Source of the DNA: Pratylenchus scribneri
Lineage: Eukaryota > Nematoda > Chromadorea > Rhabditida > Pratylenchidae
Reading direction: 5' to 3'
DNA length: 64,000 bases
NCBI GenBank assembly: GCA_030063045.1
Contig: JAQSEB010000001.1
Coordinates: 1,240,001 to 1,304,000, forward strand
The notes under the pieces are model-generated. The model had not been told where the DNA came from, did no database searches, and was given only the letters and a program-made list of their open reading frames with translations. Of this stretch, positions 40,501 through 51,916 are shown piece by piece. Made by a program: the position numbers and the translations under genes. Position 1 is the first letter of the stretch. Every line of letters starts with the position of its first letter.

Positions 40501-43423
40501 ATAGCTGCTGATTATGCCGGTCAATTTGTTGAATCGCATCTCAAAATCCTCGATGAATTTTTTGTCATAGCCGTGTGCCGTAATCACAATGGTGTCGTCA
40601 AAGGCGGCGCGCGTTTCCACTTTTTCCACATTTGTTGCCTCCCAGGGATAGTGGTCGTGCATCTTGGAATATTAAATTGAATTCAAAACGGACATTTGGA
40701 CAATTTTACATGTGCCAACCATGGGATTATGTACACATAATCGCCCGTTTTCATATGGGAACGGAGGGCGGCAATCATGAATGATTTTGAGGAGTGCAAA
40801 TCCATTCCCATTTCAACAATAATTACTAAATTAAAAAATGAATTTATCATTAAAAGTTTCCAGGCAACTTCTGGCTCGATTTCGAAGGGATTTCAATTTG
40901 CCAGTGGCGATAATTTCATCCGGTGTCATGTATGGGTCCAATTCAATTTCAACGTTGATTTCAATTTGATTGTCCTTCAAATAGTTTTTCAATGAATGCA
41001 GCGAAAGTCGTTCAAAGTTGACACTGGCTTTGACCAAACCAATCTTTAAAATGGGTGAATAAGAGAGATTAGAGGACAAATCACAAATGAGAGCCGCTGA
41101 TTGAGTACTCGTAATCATAATAGTTTTTGACCCGTAGCTAAATAAGAAATTAGCCAATATGAAAAGGCGATATAATATTCGAAAGCTCAATAAATACTCC
41201 AAAAAGTGGCTATAAAATTATTATGAATTTCACGGATTTAATTTAGATATTTTTCTTTGAGTTTAATAAACCCAAATTTTTGGAGGAAAAGCCGTTTATT
41301 TTCCAAACAAGCCACATTTTAATTTTATAAACTCGAAAGCAGTGTTTTCATGATAGTGCTAATATGATATGATAATGATATGATAGTGATATGATAATGA
41401 TATGATAGTGATATGATAGCACTTTGACTATCATATCAGTATCATATCATTTTGAGAAATTTTCTATCATAAAAAAGTGATACTATCATGATAGTATCAT
41501 GATAGTTGAAAGCAGACAATTTTCAAAAAATTTTTTAAAATTTTGTCCATTTTTCAAAGAATTTCCAAAAAATTTTTCCAATTTTTGACTAAATTATTAT
41601 TCCTGGACCTTTATTGGCATTTTAAGCAATCTAATTTTCTCTTATGAAACTCTCTTTCTTAAATATTCATTAATGAATTTTTCATATACGATTCTGAATT
41701 AAATTTAAAAAATCCAAAATTTAAATAATTTAAAATTTGAAAAAATTTTTTGCATTGGATTGGAAGCTTCTGGAAGGATTGGGAAATTTTATATTGACCT
41801 TAAATATTTATTCAAATTTCTTCAAGCATTCCGGTAGAAAGTTTTTTTAGCCAATATTCTTTTAAAAAATGAAATCCAAATAAACTTATTTATGTAACAA
41901 ATGAAAATTATTTAATTTGGAAAGAAAATTTTGTTGAAATGTCGGTATAAAAATTTTTGACGATTTTGTAATATATTTTTCTCGGTTTTTTCTAAATGAT
42001 AATGATAGAAAAATGATATGATAATGATAGTGCTAATATGATATGATAATGATATAATAGTGATATGATAGTGATAATTGTCACTATCATTATCATATCA
42101 TATCATTTTTAATGATACCGTTTTGACTATCATATCACTATCATATCATTTTGAAAATTTTGGTATCATGAAAACACTGCTCGAAAGCAACTTTTTAGAT
42201 AACATTTAGGGCTCTAAAATGACATATAGCCTTCCTGAATTGATTGTTTGCTTCCTAGTTGAGCTATGGCCAAAATAATGGCCCGGGTACTGAATCGGCG
42301 TAATGATATTCCTGTTTCAGGTTAAAAAGAAAATTGAATTATTTTGCCTGTTTCCATCCATAAAGTTGAATGAATGTGAGTGTGGCTCTGGCCATTTCCG
42401 TGGCCGAAGTGAGCGCAACGGAGCCAAGAGTGTCAAAGACTGAAATTGGAAATGAATGAATTAAAAATTGAAATTTGAATTGGACCAGTTCGATCGGAGA
42501 GGGCATCATCCCCGGACAAATGGGCAATGATGGGCACTAAAATAATTGGGAGAGGTGAGGGTTTAAATGGGAATGGGAACAAACCATTCCATCGAGAAGC
42601 CAATCGTCCAATGATCAACATTTCTGTAAAAAGAATTGTTAAATGCGAAAAGTGGGAAGGGAATTTGCCATTATTGCAGCCTGGCCCAAAATAAACACTG
42701 GCATTGCGCAAATAATGTAACTGCGAAGGGAAATATAATGGAATAGAACACTATATCACACTCACATATGCGGCATGTTCAACACCGTTCAGTCGATTAC
42801 AAGATTCCATTGTGATTACCTGAATGAATTGATTAAGAATTGGGGATTAATTTTATAAATTAGTTGGAATATTTGGGGCCAAAAAATCATTCTGGTGGAT
42901 AGAAATAGCCAATTTTGGAAGGAAGAGTGTCCTTCAAAAAATGGCCTCTTTAAATTTTTAGAATTTTATCTTTAAAAAAATTTTGCCTACCTTTGAATTT
43001 TATTTACTCGAATTTTTGAGTTCCTCTTCTACAATTTCAAAACTTATTTTAACCATTTTTTAGTAAATATTCAGGACTTTCAAATGATATATTTCTTTCC
43101 CAAATTTGTTATTGTTTAAAAAGCCCAAATACCGAAAAAGAGGTACGGTAACTTGAATTTCATTCCTTTCCAAAAAAATTGACCTGAAAATTGATGGCCG
43201 TCGGTAAAATATTTCTCTCTTTCAAATCATTGTGGCACATTGCCAGCACTTGAGGCTGAAAATGATGCCAAATTATGGAGGAATGGGGGGCAACAAAAAC
43301 CTCATTGATAATGTTTGGATTGTTCGGTTGCAAATGCGCAATTTTGATTACATTCATTGCACAACAAATTGCCGGCAATAATTGGGCCAAAAAGAAGGCA
43401 AAATGGAGCATAGAAAATATCTT
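34529..43423 (-). CDS. Receptor guanylate cyclase
   Basis: Single-pass membrane enzyme making cGMP. ATG 43423 starts a signal peptide ([17 protein letters not shown]...). An ANF-receptor-type ectodomain follows (exons about 43.2, 42.8-42.3, 41.05-40.0 kb; e.g. [26 protein letters not shown]). Then come a TM segment ([15 protein letters not shown]... [10 protein letters not shown]), a juxtamembrane [20 protein letters not shown], and a kinase-homology domain ([67 protein letters not shown]). A hinge coiled coil ([20 protein letters not shown]) leads to the cyclase: [14 protein letters not shown] (metal Asp), [39 protein letters not shown]. Guanine-specifying E and C are present. The reading ends [14 protein letters not shown] at a stop (34529), shorter than the usual tail, so a further exon is possible. 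A 75-residue Lys/Glu insert in the kinase-homology domain is unusual. Introns hold array D and several mobile elements. Confidence 0.93.
35270..36165. repeat. Composite of two family 1 foldbacks with central spacer
   Basis: Foldback 1 spans about 35310-35620 and foldback 2 about 35820-36165. Between them is a spacer with TTGATGGAAGGGAACA, ATTTTATAGCTAAAGAAGGG and CACAAAAGAAGGGAAAATTT. The same order (foldback, GGAAGGGAACA spacer, foldback) occurs at 47.03-47.86 kb. It is intronic in the cyclase gene. Confidence 0.6.
37030..37345. repeat. Foldback element, family 1
   Basis: Left arm CGATTGAGTATTTTCATC, TTTTTGGCCCATTACTCAAC, GGAAGGCGATATACCATTG; right arm AGCCACTTTTTAGAG, TTTCAATGGCATATCGTC, AAGCTACGGCCAAAATAA. 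Intronic in the guanylate cyclase gene. Confidence 0.65.
38400..39690 (+). repeat. Minisatellite array D, three blocks of 30/25/30-bp units
   Basis: Block 1 (to about 38725) has 30-bp units ACAGGCGGAATT plus ATGTTTGGGGCAAATAAA, i.e. the array B unit with 12 bp added. Block 2 (about 38725-39325) has roughly 24 units of 24-25 bp, AACAGGCGGAATTAGTGC plus AAATTCA. Block 3 (to about 39625) returns to 30-bp units with ATTTTGGGG. Degenerate units close both ends. It lies in the cyclase intron between the juxtamembrane exon (39840-39740) and the first kinase-homology exon. Confidence 0.95.
41125..42290. repeat. Foldback element, family 1, interrupted by a hAT-like element
   Basis: The left arm (TGATTGAGTACTCG, TTTTTGACCCGTAGCTAAAT, AAAGGCGATATAATATTCG) runs to about 41331. 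The right arm resumes at about 42188 (CAACTTTTTAGATAACATTT, GAGCTATGGCCAAAATAATG, GGGTACTGAATCGG). The break is an 840-bp insertion, listed separately. Intronic in the guanylate cyclase gene. Confidence 0.7.
41340..42179. mobile_element. hAT-like non-autonomous element with TGATA repeats
   Basis: Perfect 16-bp terminal inverted repeats CAGTGTTTTCATGATA and TATCATGAAAACACTG. It is flanked by a perfect 8-bp direct repeat CTCGAAAG (41332-41339 and 42180-42187), as expected for hAT transposition. Both subterminal regions consist of (TGATA)-type repeats (ATGATATGATAATGATATGA on one side, ATCATATCAT on the other) and the centre is AT-rich. There is no transposase ORF, so it must be mobilised in trans. 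Confidence 0.8.
42885..43155. repeat. Degenerate family 1 foldback
   Basis: Remnant arms (AGAAATAGCCAATTTTGGAA, TCCTTCAAAAAATGGCC at the left; ACCATTTTTTAGTAAATATT, TTCAAATGATATATTTC at the right) match the family 1 pattern weakly. It lies in the first intron of the cyclase gene. Confidence 0.45.
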
Positions 43424-43429
43424 CATTTT

Positions 43430-44620
43430 CCCTTTTATTTTAATGTTTGATGTGAATGAATTCATCCAATCTTTTCCCCATCCATTTTAAACCAAATTCT
43501 CTGCAGCAACCAATCCCCATAAAATGCGACACCAAAAGAACTTCGTCAAAGTTGCACTTCCGGGATAACCGTAAATAAAACGACGACGGCAAAAATGGAT
43601 GGCATTTTTCCATCATCCACCACAAAACTTTTTTTCACACAAAAATAATCCATCTTTGGCCATTAGGCGAAATGAAGACGGAGAAGAAGGCGGCATTTTT
43701 AAATCAGTGTCGGTGGATGGATTATGCCCAGGAAATGCGCAAATTCGCTTAATGCACATTTTTGGAGGGAGGAGGCTTTAGGAGGAAGGGGAATTTTGTG
43801 AATGGAAGGGGAAATGCGACTTTCGTAACTTATTGAGGACACTGAACTGTTTTTGCTAATTTTAATAGCAAATTGAAGAAAAATCTGATGGCTTTTTTAA
43901 TTGGTTCAGAATTGTGCTCAAAAATTACTAGAAATTTTGATTATTTCCTTTTCAATAATATCTAATAAGAGCTTTCTGTATTTGTCCTACTGTACCCCCA
44001 ATTTTTGTCTAATTGCCCTGTCACCCTATCAATCAAATATTGCCCCAATCTGCCTTTTTAACTCACTCTTTTTCCTCTCTAATGGTTTTTCTAACCTTCT
44101 CATTATTATCACATTTCCTCTCATAATTATAAATAATAATTTAAAATTGTTTAATGGGCCATTTGGGAGTTTAGACCACCGGTGAAGGTCTGGGGCTAGA
44201 GCCCTAGGCTAAATAAATTATTTTAGCTCAAGATTAGGAGGAATAATTAATTATAGTAATGTATATCTTAAATTATTTTTTTTAACCACAATTCAGACAA
44301 TACTGAACCAATCAAAATAAAATTAAAATCATTGAATATTCATCAGAGCTTTTAATATAATTTGTTACCAAAATAATTAAAATCAATTTATTTCTCGTTA
44401 AGTTATGAATGCTTGGGACAATTGGATATTCATATTCACTCACAATCAGTCAGTCATTATTGACGGATCCAACAAATTGATTTTAAATTTATTTAAAAAA
44501 TTATAATAAATTGATTCAACATGAATTCGAATAAATGTAAAATATTAATGTAAATTTGTTGTTTTTCTTATATATATTTCCCCGTTTTTGTTGCCAAAAT
44601 TTTATTCATTTCCATTTCCA
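43430..44620. other. Intergenic between cyclase and E2 gene
   Basis: No supportable gene. It contains the plus-strand family 6 copy at about 43978-44070. The rest is AT-rich without recognisable elements. Confidence 0.5.
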
Positions 44621-44622
44621 AT

Positions 44623-47600
44623 TCAAACAGATTCGATGATTCGGCCACTCCCATTTCGGCTTATGGTCTTTCCCAATTCCTCCACGAAATCTTCTGCTGC
44701 TGAAGGCAACAATGGATTTGGCATATTCCGGAATTCTTCCAACATTTTTCGCACATTTTTTCGCTAAAATAAAATATATTATCCAATTAAATTTGAGGGT
44801 ACTACACATAATTAATATGGCAGGCAGTCGAAAATTTCATTATTCTGCCTCCCTAGGTAATTTAATGAGTGTATAACAAAATAAGAGGAAGTTCCAAGCA
44901 CTGAAAGCCTCCTCATAAACTCCACCGGCTTAGCCTAACCTACCTTAAACCCTATCCGACTTCAGCCCTTTTAGGGTAAGATAAGATTTCGATAATTCCG
45001 GATAGATTTAGGGTATGTATTTTCAGGTCTAGAAATAGGTTTACTATCGTTTAAGAGTGGTTAAAGCTAACATTACAAGAATGGCTCATCAGACGCGTCA
45101 GAGTAAGCAGGAGTAGGAATTTTGGGTGCCTCCACAAAAATTTTTTCTACTTGACCAAAAAAAATAAATTTTTATACCCGAAAATAGAGAACACTTTTCT
45201 ACATCGGAGAATATAATTTTTAAAAATTTTCTGACGTTTAAAAAATTTTTATAAAGATGGCTTCGACGCCGACTCCAACGATGCAAATGAATTTGAATTG
45301 TCGGAGTTGTCTCTATAAAATTTTTATAGGGGGGTGGTAAATTCTTAAAATTTATAGATTCCGATGCAGAAAAGTGCCCTCTATTTTTTGGTATAAAAAT
45401 TATTATTTTAGGTCTCTTACAAAAATTTTTTTGTATGTACTCAAAATTACTACTTCTGTTGACTCCGACGGGTCGGATCCATTTGTGTGAATGTAGATTA
45501 AAGTTTAATAAATTTTCGACTGCCTCCTTCCCTATTAATCACGCCAAATTCCGACCTGTACAACTGGATTGGTGAAAATGCCATCAATCATTCCGTCGGT
45601 TTCCTCCCTGGACTGTCCGGAACTATTTTTGATGTCCTCGGCCACCTCTTGAAGCCATCGTTCCGCCTGCTTTATTACGGTGTCCCTTTTCAGCCAAAAA
45701 TGGCGGCGAATGATGTCCTGGAAGTAGGCGGGCCCATTCTTCCATTGCTCATAGATTGCATAGACCAATGTGGCATTTTCAATGTGTAAATTGTATTTTC
45801 GCGAGAATTCCTCGCCCTTTGATGTGCCTTGGAACTTCTCGAAGCCTGGCTCATTGAAATAGGGTTGACGGACGAAAATGAGGCCCTAAATTAAATTAAG
45901 GGTATTAATTTATTTAAAATCGAAAAAAAGAGTCAAAATAATTATAATGGTTTAAAGGTTTAATTTAACTTTCACACACCAGATAAAGTATTTCTTCTAT
46001 TGCTGCCCGGGGCGGGGCTACTAATTTCAGAGAACCTTTTTAGGAGGATAAATAGAGAGGGAAGGGGCTTCAAATAGAGGCGAGGCTATTAATAGAAAAA
46101 TACGGCACTATTAGATCAGATCTCATTAAGAAGCATCGAATGGTATATAACTTGTTATGGTTTAGTCAACAAATTAAAGCATATTAAACCGTTTGAACCA
46201 AATTTGGTTTAAGCATTTAACATCAACTTAAATCTAATAAGTCAAATTATTATCAAGAAATTTGTCTTGTCTGAGATTTATTGAATATATTATTATAAGG
46301 TTTATGGGTTTATATAAATTTCACAGAAATAAATTTGGAGGGGTAAAATAATTTGATCAAAATGCACCTGAATGGAGATGAGCACTTGAAGAAGTGAACA
46401 AAATGGATTCCATTTCTCCTCCGGCCTTCCCTCCCATGTGCCCAAAATGGATAGGCAAATTTTGCCATCATTGTACAAATTCGGATTGAATCGAACATTG
46501 CCGGCACCGGTGGTCAAAAATGAACATTTTGGAGGTTGTTGTGGATAATTTACGGGGAAGAAAACATCAAATTCGAAGAGGCCATTCTGATAGGGAGTAT
46601 CGTCGGGTCCACTGATCAAAACCTGCACAAATTAATGGAATAAAGTGTGGATTATTCCACCCCAAAAATTACTTTGAGCATATCACATCGAGTCTCATCC
46701 ATACAAACAAAAATAGCATTTGAGGCATTCAGCGGGAGGGAATTATGCATTGAGGCCAATTCCCTGAAAAGGATTCATTTAATTCATATTTTCATTGGAT
46801 ACATTCATTTTTAATTCATATATATTCCAACTCACTTTGCAATTCTTTTTGTCCTGTCTTTGTGGGTTGGCGAAAATGGATTCACCGAACGAAGTTCCTT
46901 TTTGAAGCTGAATCCGTGCACCGGTTTGCCGGCATCATTAATCAATCTGAATGTATAAATTAATTAATTAATTAATTAATTCAAAGAAAGATGGCAAAGA
47001 AATAATCAATGAGCCATTTCAATACTTGGACCATTCTTTTGATCATATCTCAACAAGGAAGCAACTAATTTAGGAAGGCGATATGTCATTTGAAAGCTAA
47101 AACTATCCTTTAAAAAGTGGCTCTTCTAATTTTTAGAAAATTAAAATAATTTGTAAAATAAGCGGCTTTTCCTTAATAAATTCAGGTCCATTATATTGAA
47201 TGATATAACTTTTTTTAAAAGTTGAATTTCATTTACTTTATATTGGCTAAATTAAAGAGAAAAGTTTTAGCTTTCGATTGGTATATTGCTTTCTTTGATT
47301 GGTTAATTCCTCGCTGAGATATGAGCCAAAAACTAATATAGGTTCACTCAATTCACTGATGTTCCTCTTTGTTGGAAATGGAAGGGAACACAAATTTTTC
47401 CTTTCTTTAGCTATAAATGAGAAGAAAAGGAATCAGTTTTTCCTTCCATCAAAATTGAGAGGGCACAAATTTTCCCTTCTTCTGTGAATACGGTATTGGG
47501 AAATCGAAGGAACACAAACTCCCCTCCATTGATTAACCAATCAGTAATTTTTGGACCATATCTCTACAAGGCATTAGCCAATCTGGGAAGGTGATAAAAT

Positions 47601-50600
47601 AATCGAAAGCCCAAAGTGTCATCTACAATTAGGCTAATTTCATTTATATGAAATTCAACTTTTAAAAAAGCTCAATGCCTTTTAATATAATGGACCGAAT
47701 TATTAAGGAAAAGCCGCTTATTTTATAATATTTTCGTTTTATAAAATTACTATAGCCACTTTTTAGAGAACAATTAAAGCTTTCGAATGGTATAACGCCT
47801 TCTCGAATTGGTTATCGCCTCGCTGAGCTACGGGCCAAAAGAATGGCCCATATTATTGAAAATGAATGTTTCCTTGAATGCTTTCCCTCCACTCAAACTC
47901 ACTTCCAAGTGCACATTTGCATTTCTCTGAGCACTTCACTATACTGTTCATTCATGGATTTGCCACCCAATTCCTCAATTTCCTCCCGGCTCATTTGTCT
48001 TGGCATTGGGCGTTGGCCTCGGCCAGTTCGTTGTCTGGCCGATTGGAGGGTGGCCGCATTGAATAGTCCATTATAGGAAGTTGAATGAGGCAAATGGCCT
48101 CCTTCACGGTTGGATTCAGCGATATTGGCCAATGAATTGGATGAATCCACAGTGCCAATTGGGATGAGGCTTCGTCTTCGGGCAACATTCCCACCGTTGC
48201 CTGCTGGCTGCATTCGAAGTTTGAAACGAGCGGCATAGGATGTTTTAATGCGCTTTTCAATGGGAATTTGCCGTTCAAATTGACGGGCCATTCGAAGAAT
48301 GACCTTTTTAAATAGGGAATATGAGAATGATGAGACCAAAATGAAGTTTAAAACCTCTGAAAAATCATTGATTTTGCGAATAAAATCCATAAAGGAAACG
48401 TCGGCGTCGCTGATTCCCCTCACCAATATTGGATAATTATTCAGATTATCCCGAAATTGGGGAATTAATTCCTTGGCAATCGACTTTGATGATGGACTCT
48501 GGGGCAAAACAATGTGGGGCAAAAGGGCAGGGATTCCGGCCAAACCGGCGGTCAATTCAAAAAGAACCTTAAAATGGAATAAAATTATTTAAGAACCTTA
48601 AAATGGAATAAAATTATTTAATTACAATTACAATCCTTTTTAAAACATTTTAATTACAATTACAATCCTTTGTAAAACATTTACAATTACAATCCTTTGT
48701 AAAACATTTACAATTACAATCCTTTGTAAAACATTTACAATTACAATTACAATCCTTTGTAAAACATTTACAATTACAATCCTTTGTAAAACATTTACAA
48801 TTACAATTACAATCCTTTTTAAAACATTTACAATTACAATTACAATTACAATCCTTTGTAAAACATTTACAATTACAATCCTTTGTAAAACATTTACAAT
48901 TACAATTACAATCCTTTGTAAAACATTTACAATTACAATTACAATTACAATCCTTTGTAAAACATTGACAATTACAATTACAATCCTTTGTAAAACATTT
49001 ACAATTACAATTACAATCCTTTGTAAAACATTTACAATTACAATCCTTTGTAAAACATTTACAATTACAATTACAATCCTTTGTAAAACATTTACAATTA
49101 CAATTACAATTACAATCCTTTGTAAAACATTTACAATTACAATCCTTTGTAAAACATTTACAATTATAAATTACAATCTTTCCGGAAAACTTATTGAAAT
49201 AAAGTGAATAAAAAACGAGGAGAATGGACTAACTTGATATAATTCCATATGTTGGCTAACATCCAACACTGAATCATTGCTGAGATGATGGCCAAGTAAT
49301 GGAATAACCGCGGATTGGAGGATTTGTTCGGCCAATGCGCCCTCCATCAAATGAGAGGGCAAATCAGCCATAAAGATTGTTGGCACTGATCTGCGTCGTT
49401 CGCCACCTTTATGGCCCAATGCCATTTCCCAATCGCCAATTTTTTCCATCAATTGATCACCCCAAAGGAAATTGATCAAGGCAGAAAGCAACCAAATTAG
49501 TTGCTCTTCTTGTAAATTTCGTTCCAAAACAGCACGTTCAATACTGAATTATGAATGAATTGATGTGTGGTCAATAGGTAGGAAATATTACAGCTGATTA
49601 AATACCTACATCTCCATCAGCTTTTGATCTATTCAAAGAGGCAATAACCACTATGGGAAGGCGATCTATCATTGGAAAGCTCAATCCTTTACAAAGTGGT
49701 CTAATTAAATTTTATAAAATCTGGGATTTAAAAAAGTTACATACATCTGAATAACAGACCAATAGTTTATGAGGAAAAGCCGCTTATCTTAAAAATTGTT
49801 TCTAGTTTTTCAAAAATTAGAGTAAAGCCACTTTTTAGAGAACATTTAGGGCTTACAAATGGCATATCGCCTTCCCAAATTGTTTGCTTCCTAGTTGAAC
49901 TATGACCAAAATAATGGCCTGAGTACTAAATCTGCAGTATTCAATAGTCCTATTTTGGCCCATTCATCCACTTCCTTCACTCACTTCCACTTGGATTTGG
50001 TTGAGCCACGGCCATATCCAATTCCATTGTTTTTAACGGATTCCGCACTGCCCGGCCTCTTTTGGCCTGCTCTTTTGCCTCCATTTGCCTTTTCGGCATT
50101 GCCTTGTCCCCCTCCTTGTGTTGTACTGCTTCTCCTTCCCGGCTTCCTCTTTTCGCTTCCTCCACCAACAATGAATTTCTTTCTTCCCTCCCTTTCTTCG
50201 GCTCCTGCTTCGCCGGATTGTTCCCCAGGGGAAGCCATCACGTCCAAACTGTTCACGGATGCCACTCTTTGGGATTTATCCAGGATGGGCGGCAAATCCA
50301 AATTGCTGTATTCCGTGATTAGGGTACAAATTTGCCGTAAAATTCCCTTTTCCATCATCAGCTTTTTCTCTTCCGGTGTGGCCATTGCCAACAAATTTAC
50401 AGCCCTTTGCATTCCATAATTTTGGCGAACCGGTTTCCTTCTCAACAACTTCAAAATCAGTTCAATTGTGGCATCCAATGTGGCCGGTCGACGTTCTGGG
50501 GAATGGCATGGGGATGAATATGAGGAGGCAGAGGGGGAAGAGGTCGATGAGGATTGGACAGCGCCCATCAATGAATCAAGCAATTGGCCGACCAAACGAC

Positions 50601-50625
50601 TGATTGACAATGGACAAACTGCAAT
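44623..50625 (-). CDS. BIRC6/UBC-17-like ubiquitin-conjugating enzyme
   Basis: E2 enzyme with the atypical UBC domain of the BIRC6 (BRUCE) family; C. elegans UBC-17 is the closest analogue I recall. An upstream exon (to about 49990) has [14 protein letters not shown], an armadillo-like [20 protein letters not shown] and [20 protein letters not shown], then a basic Gly/Arg tail. Next come [58 protein letters not shown], and [17 protein letters not shown]. The UBC domain follows: [51 protein letters not shown] with the catalytic Cys, [43 protein letters not shown]. The last exon (44763-44623) joins in phase 0: [21 protein letters not shown] count about 840 residues and no BIR domain. The first exon shown begins after an acceptor, so the start lies right of 50.6 kb. 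Confidence 0.88.
45080..45485. repeat. Family 5 palindromic element in E2 gene intron
   Basis: The left half (GGAGTAGGAATTTTGGGTGC, ATAGAGAACACTTTTCTAC, CGACGCCGACTCC) is mirrored by the right half (GCAGAAAAGTGCCCTCTATT, TACTTCTGTTGACTCCGACG). The related half-element is at 26.9-27.17 kb. Confidence 0.55.
45950..46275. repeat. Family 4 dispersed repeat
   Basis: It contains TCTCATTAAGAAGCATCG and GGTATATAACTTGTTATGG, the reverse-complement counterpart of 18715-18770, with GGTTTAAA and TTAAACCG words nearby. Intronic in the E2 gene. Confidence 0.5.
47030..47860. repeat. Composite of two family 1 foldbacks with central spacer
   Basis: Foldback 1 spans about 47035-47340 and foldback 2 about 47555-47860. 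The spacer contains GGAAATGGAAGGGAACACAA, TTAGCTATAAATGAGAAG and CATCAAAATTGAGAGGGC. It has the same architecture as 35.27-36.17 kb and a similar length. Intronic in the E2 gene. Confidence 0.6.
48600..49182 (+). repeat. Minisatellite array F1, 21/27/33-bp units
   Basis: Tandem units built from one to several TTACAA hexamers followed by TTACAATCCTTTGTAAAACA. Each unit contains the perfect hairpin TTACAA-TCCT-TTGTAA. Length varies only by the number of 6-bp steps. It lies in the E2 gene intron between the exons ending MELYQ and starting VLFELTAG. The same family forms array F2 in HIRA. Confidence 0.95.
49635..49920. repeat. Foldback element, family 1
   Basis: Left arm CAAAGAGGCAATAACCAC, GGGAAGGCGATCTATCATTG; right arm AGCCACTTTTTAGAGAAC, AAATGGCATATCGCCTTCCC, TGAACTATGACCAAAATAA. 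Intronic in the E2 gene. Confidence 0.65.
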
Positions 50626-50639
50626 TTTGTAAATATTAT

Positions 50640-51915
50640 TTGTTGAATATTTTATGAATATTTAATTGGAAAAGGGCAATTTTCTTCTTAGTCCCAAAAT
50701 TGAATAAATTGGCGCGTCTCGGAAATTTTTAATGAAATTTGCTTTAAGGTATTCTAATTGACAGAAAGCGAAGAAAGAGAGGTGAAAGGCAAAGGTATTG
50801 ATGACGACTTTAGGGTAAATTAGGGGGGAAGGTGGGAAAGGGTTCATCAGAATCAGAAACACGTATTGTCGTCATAGTTCATGCATATTCCTTTCACCCG
50901 GGACAATATAATATTTAAATTGTCAGGTAGGGAAGGCTGCTACAATTTGGATATAAGAAAAAGAAGCATATAGAACTACAGATACAGTGATCCATCCAAA
51001 GTTGGAATGGGAAAAATTAATGCATTATATTAAATGGATAGTATTATAATTGGCGAAAAAATAATGGAATGGTGAAAAACTTTTCGTGTTGAAAAATATA
51101 TTTTACGTGGCCATATAACTTGGCTAAAGCAGACTTCTTTAATGATTTCTAACCTATCTAAGTAAGCCTAATTAAGCCTATATATAATCCTTGGGCTTAA
51201 TTTAATTCTGAGCTCAAATAAGTAGTTATGGCCAAGTTATATTGCCTCAAAGTAAAAAATATTATTTAAAGAAAAAGTTTTCGCCATTTCTAATAAATAT
51301 TTTTTGGTCAAATTTAATATATTTTCCTATTTGGCCACAACTATTGTACAAATAATTCTTTAATGAAAGAAGTGAATAAAAAAAAACCGACAGACAATCC
51401 AATGATAGGGGAAAATGAATGAATTAATTTTGGGTAGAAATATTGAAATTGGAGGAATTGGATTGATTTTGGTTTACCTTAAATTATAAAATGGAGTAAA
51501 ATGGGGGCAAAAATGTGAATGAAGTGAGGAATGCCACGGCATACACAAAATGGGTACAATCTTTTTGGGTGGAGGACCACCGTTTGGCATTGGCATATAT
51601 TTCGTGCCATTTTCCAATTAATGGGACTACAAAATTGGTGGTTTGGTTGGCACAAAAAATTGATTGGGAAAATACAAAATTTTGGTTGGAAAAATGCAAA
51701 TGAAAAAATATTATAAGAAAATTTATATATAATTTGGAGTATTGGGGGAATTTATTTGGAAGGTGGATTGTACAGCAAAAATAGAATAAAAATATCCAAA
51801 ATTGGATTTTTTGGAAGGATGGAAATCTAAAATAAATTCATTTTATTTTAAATATATTTTAGAATTCAAAAATTTACAAAAATTTGAAAAATGTGTGCAC
51901 ACTGCAAATTTTACT
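50640..51915. other. Gap upstream of the E2 exons
   Basis: The start of the E2 gene should lie here, but I could not find a first exon. It holds a family 7 repeat (51105-51260). ORFs at 51484-51716 on both strands look protein-like but have no consistent splice partners. Confidence 0.4.
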
Positions 51916-51916
51916 G

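Noticed and set aside
51484..51716. Overlapping ORFs on both strands resembling an exon
   Set aside because: One frame meets a possible AAG|GTAAAC donor, but the open frame is interrupted before it, and neither strand has matching partner exons.
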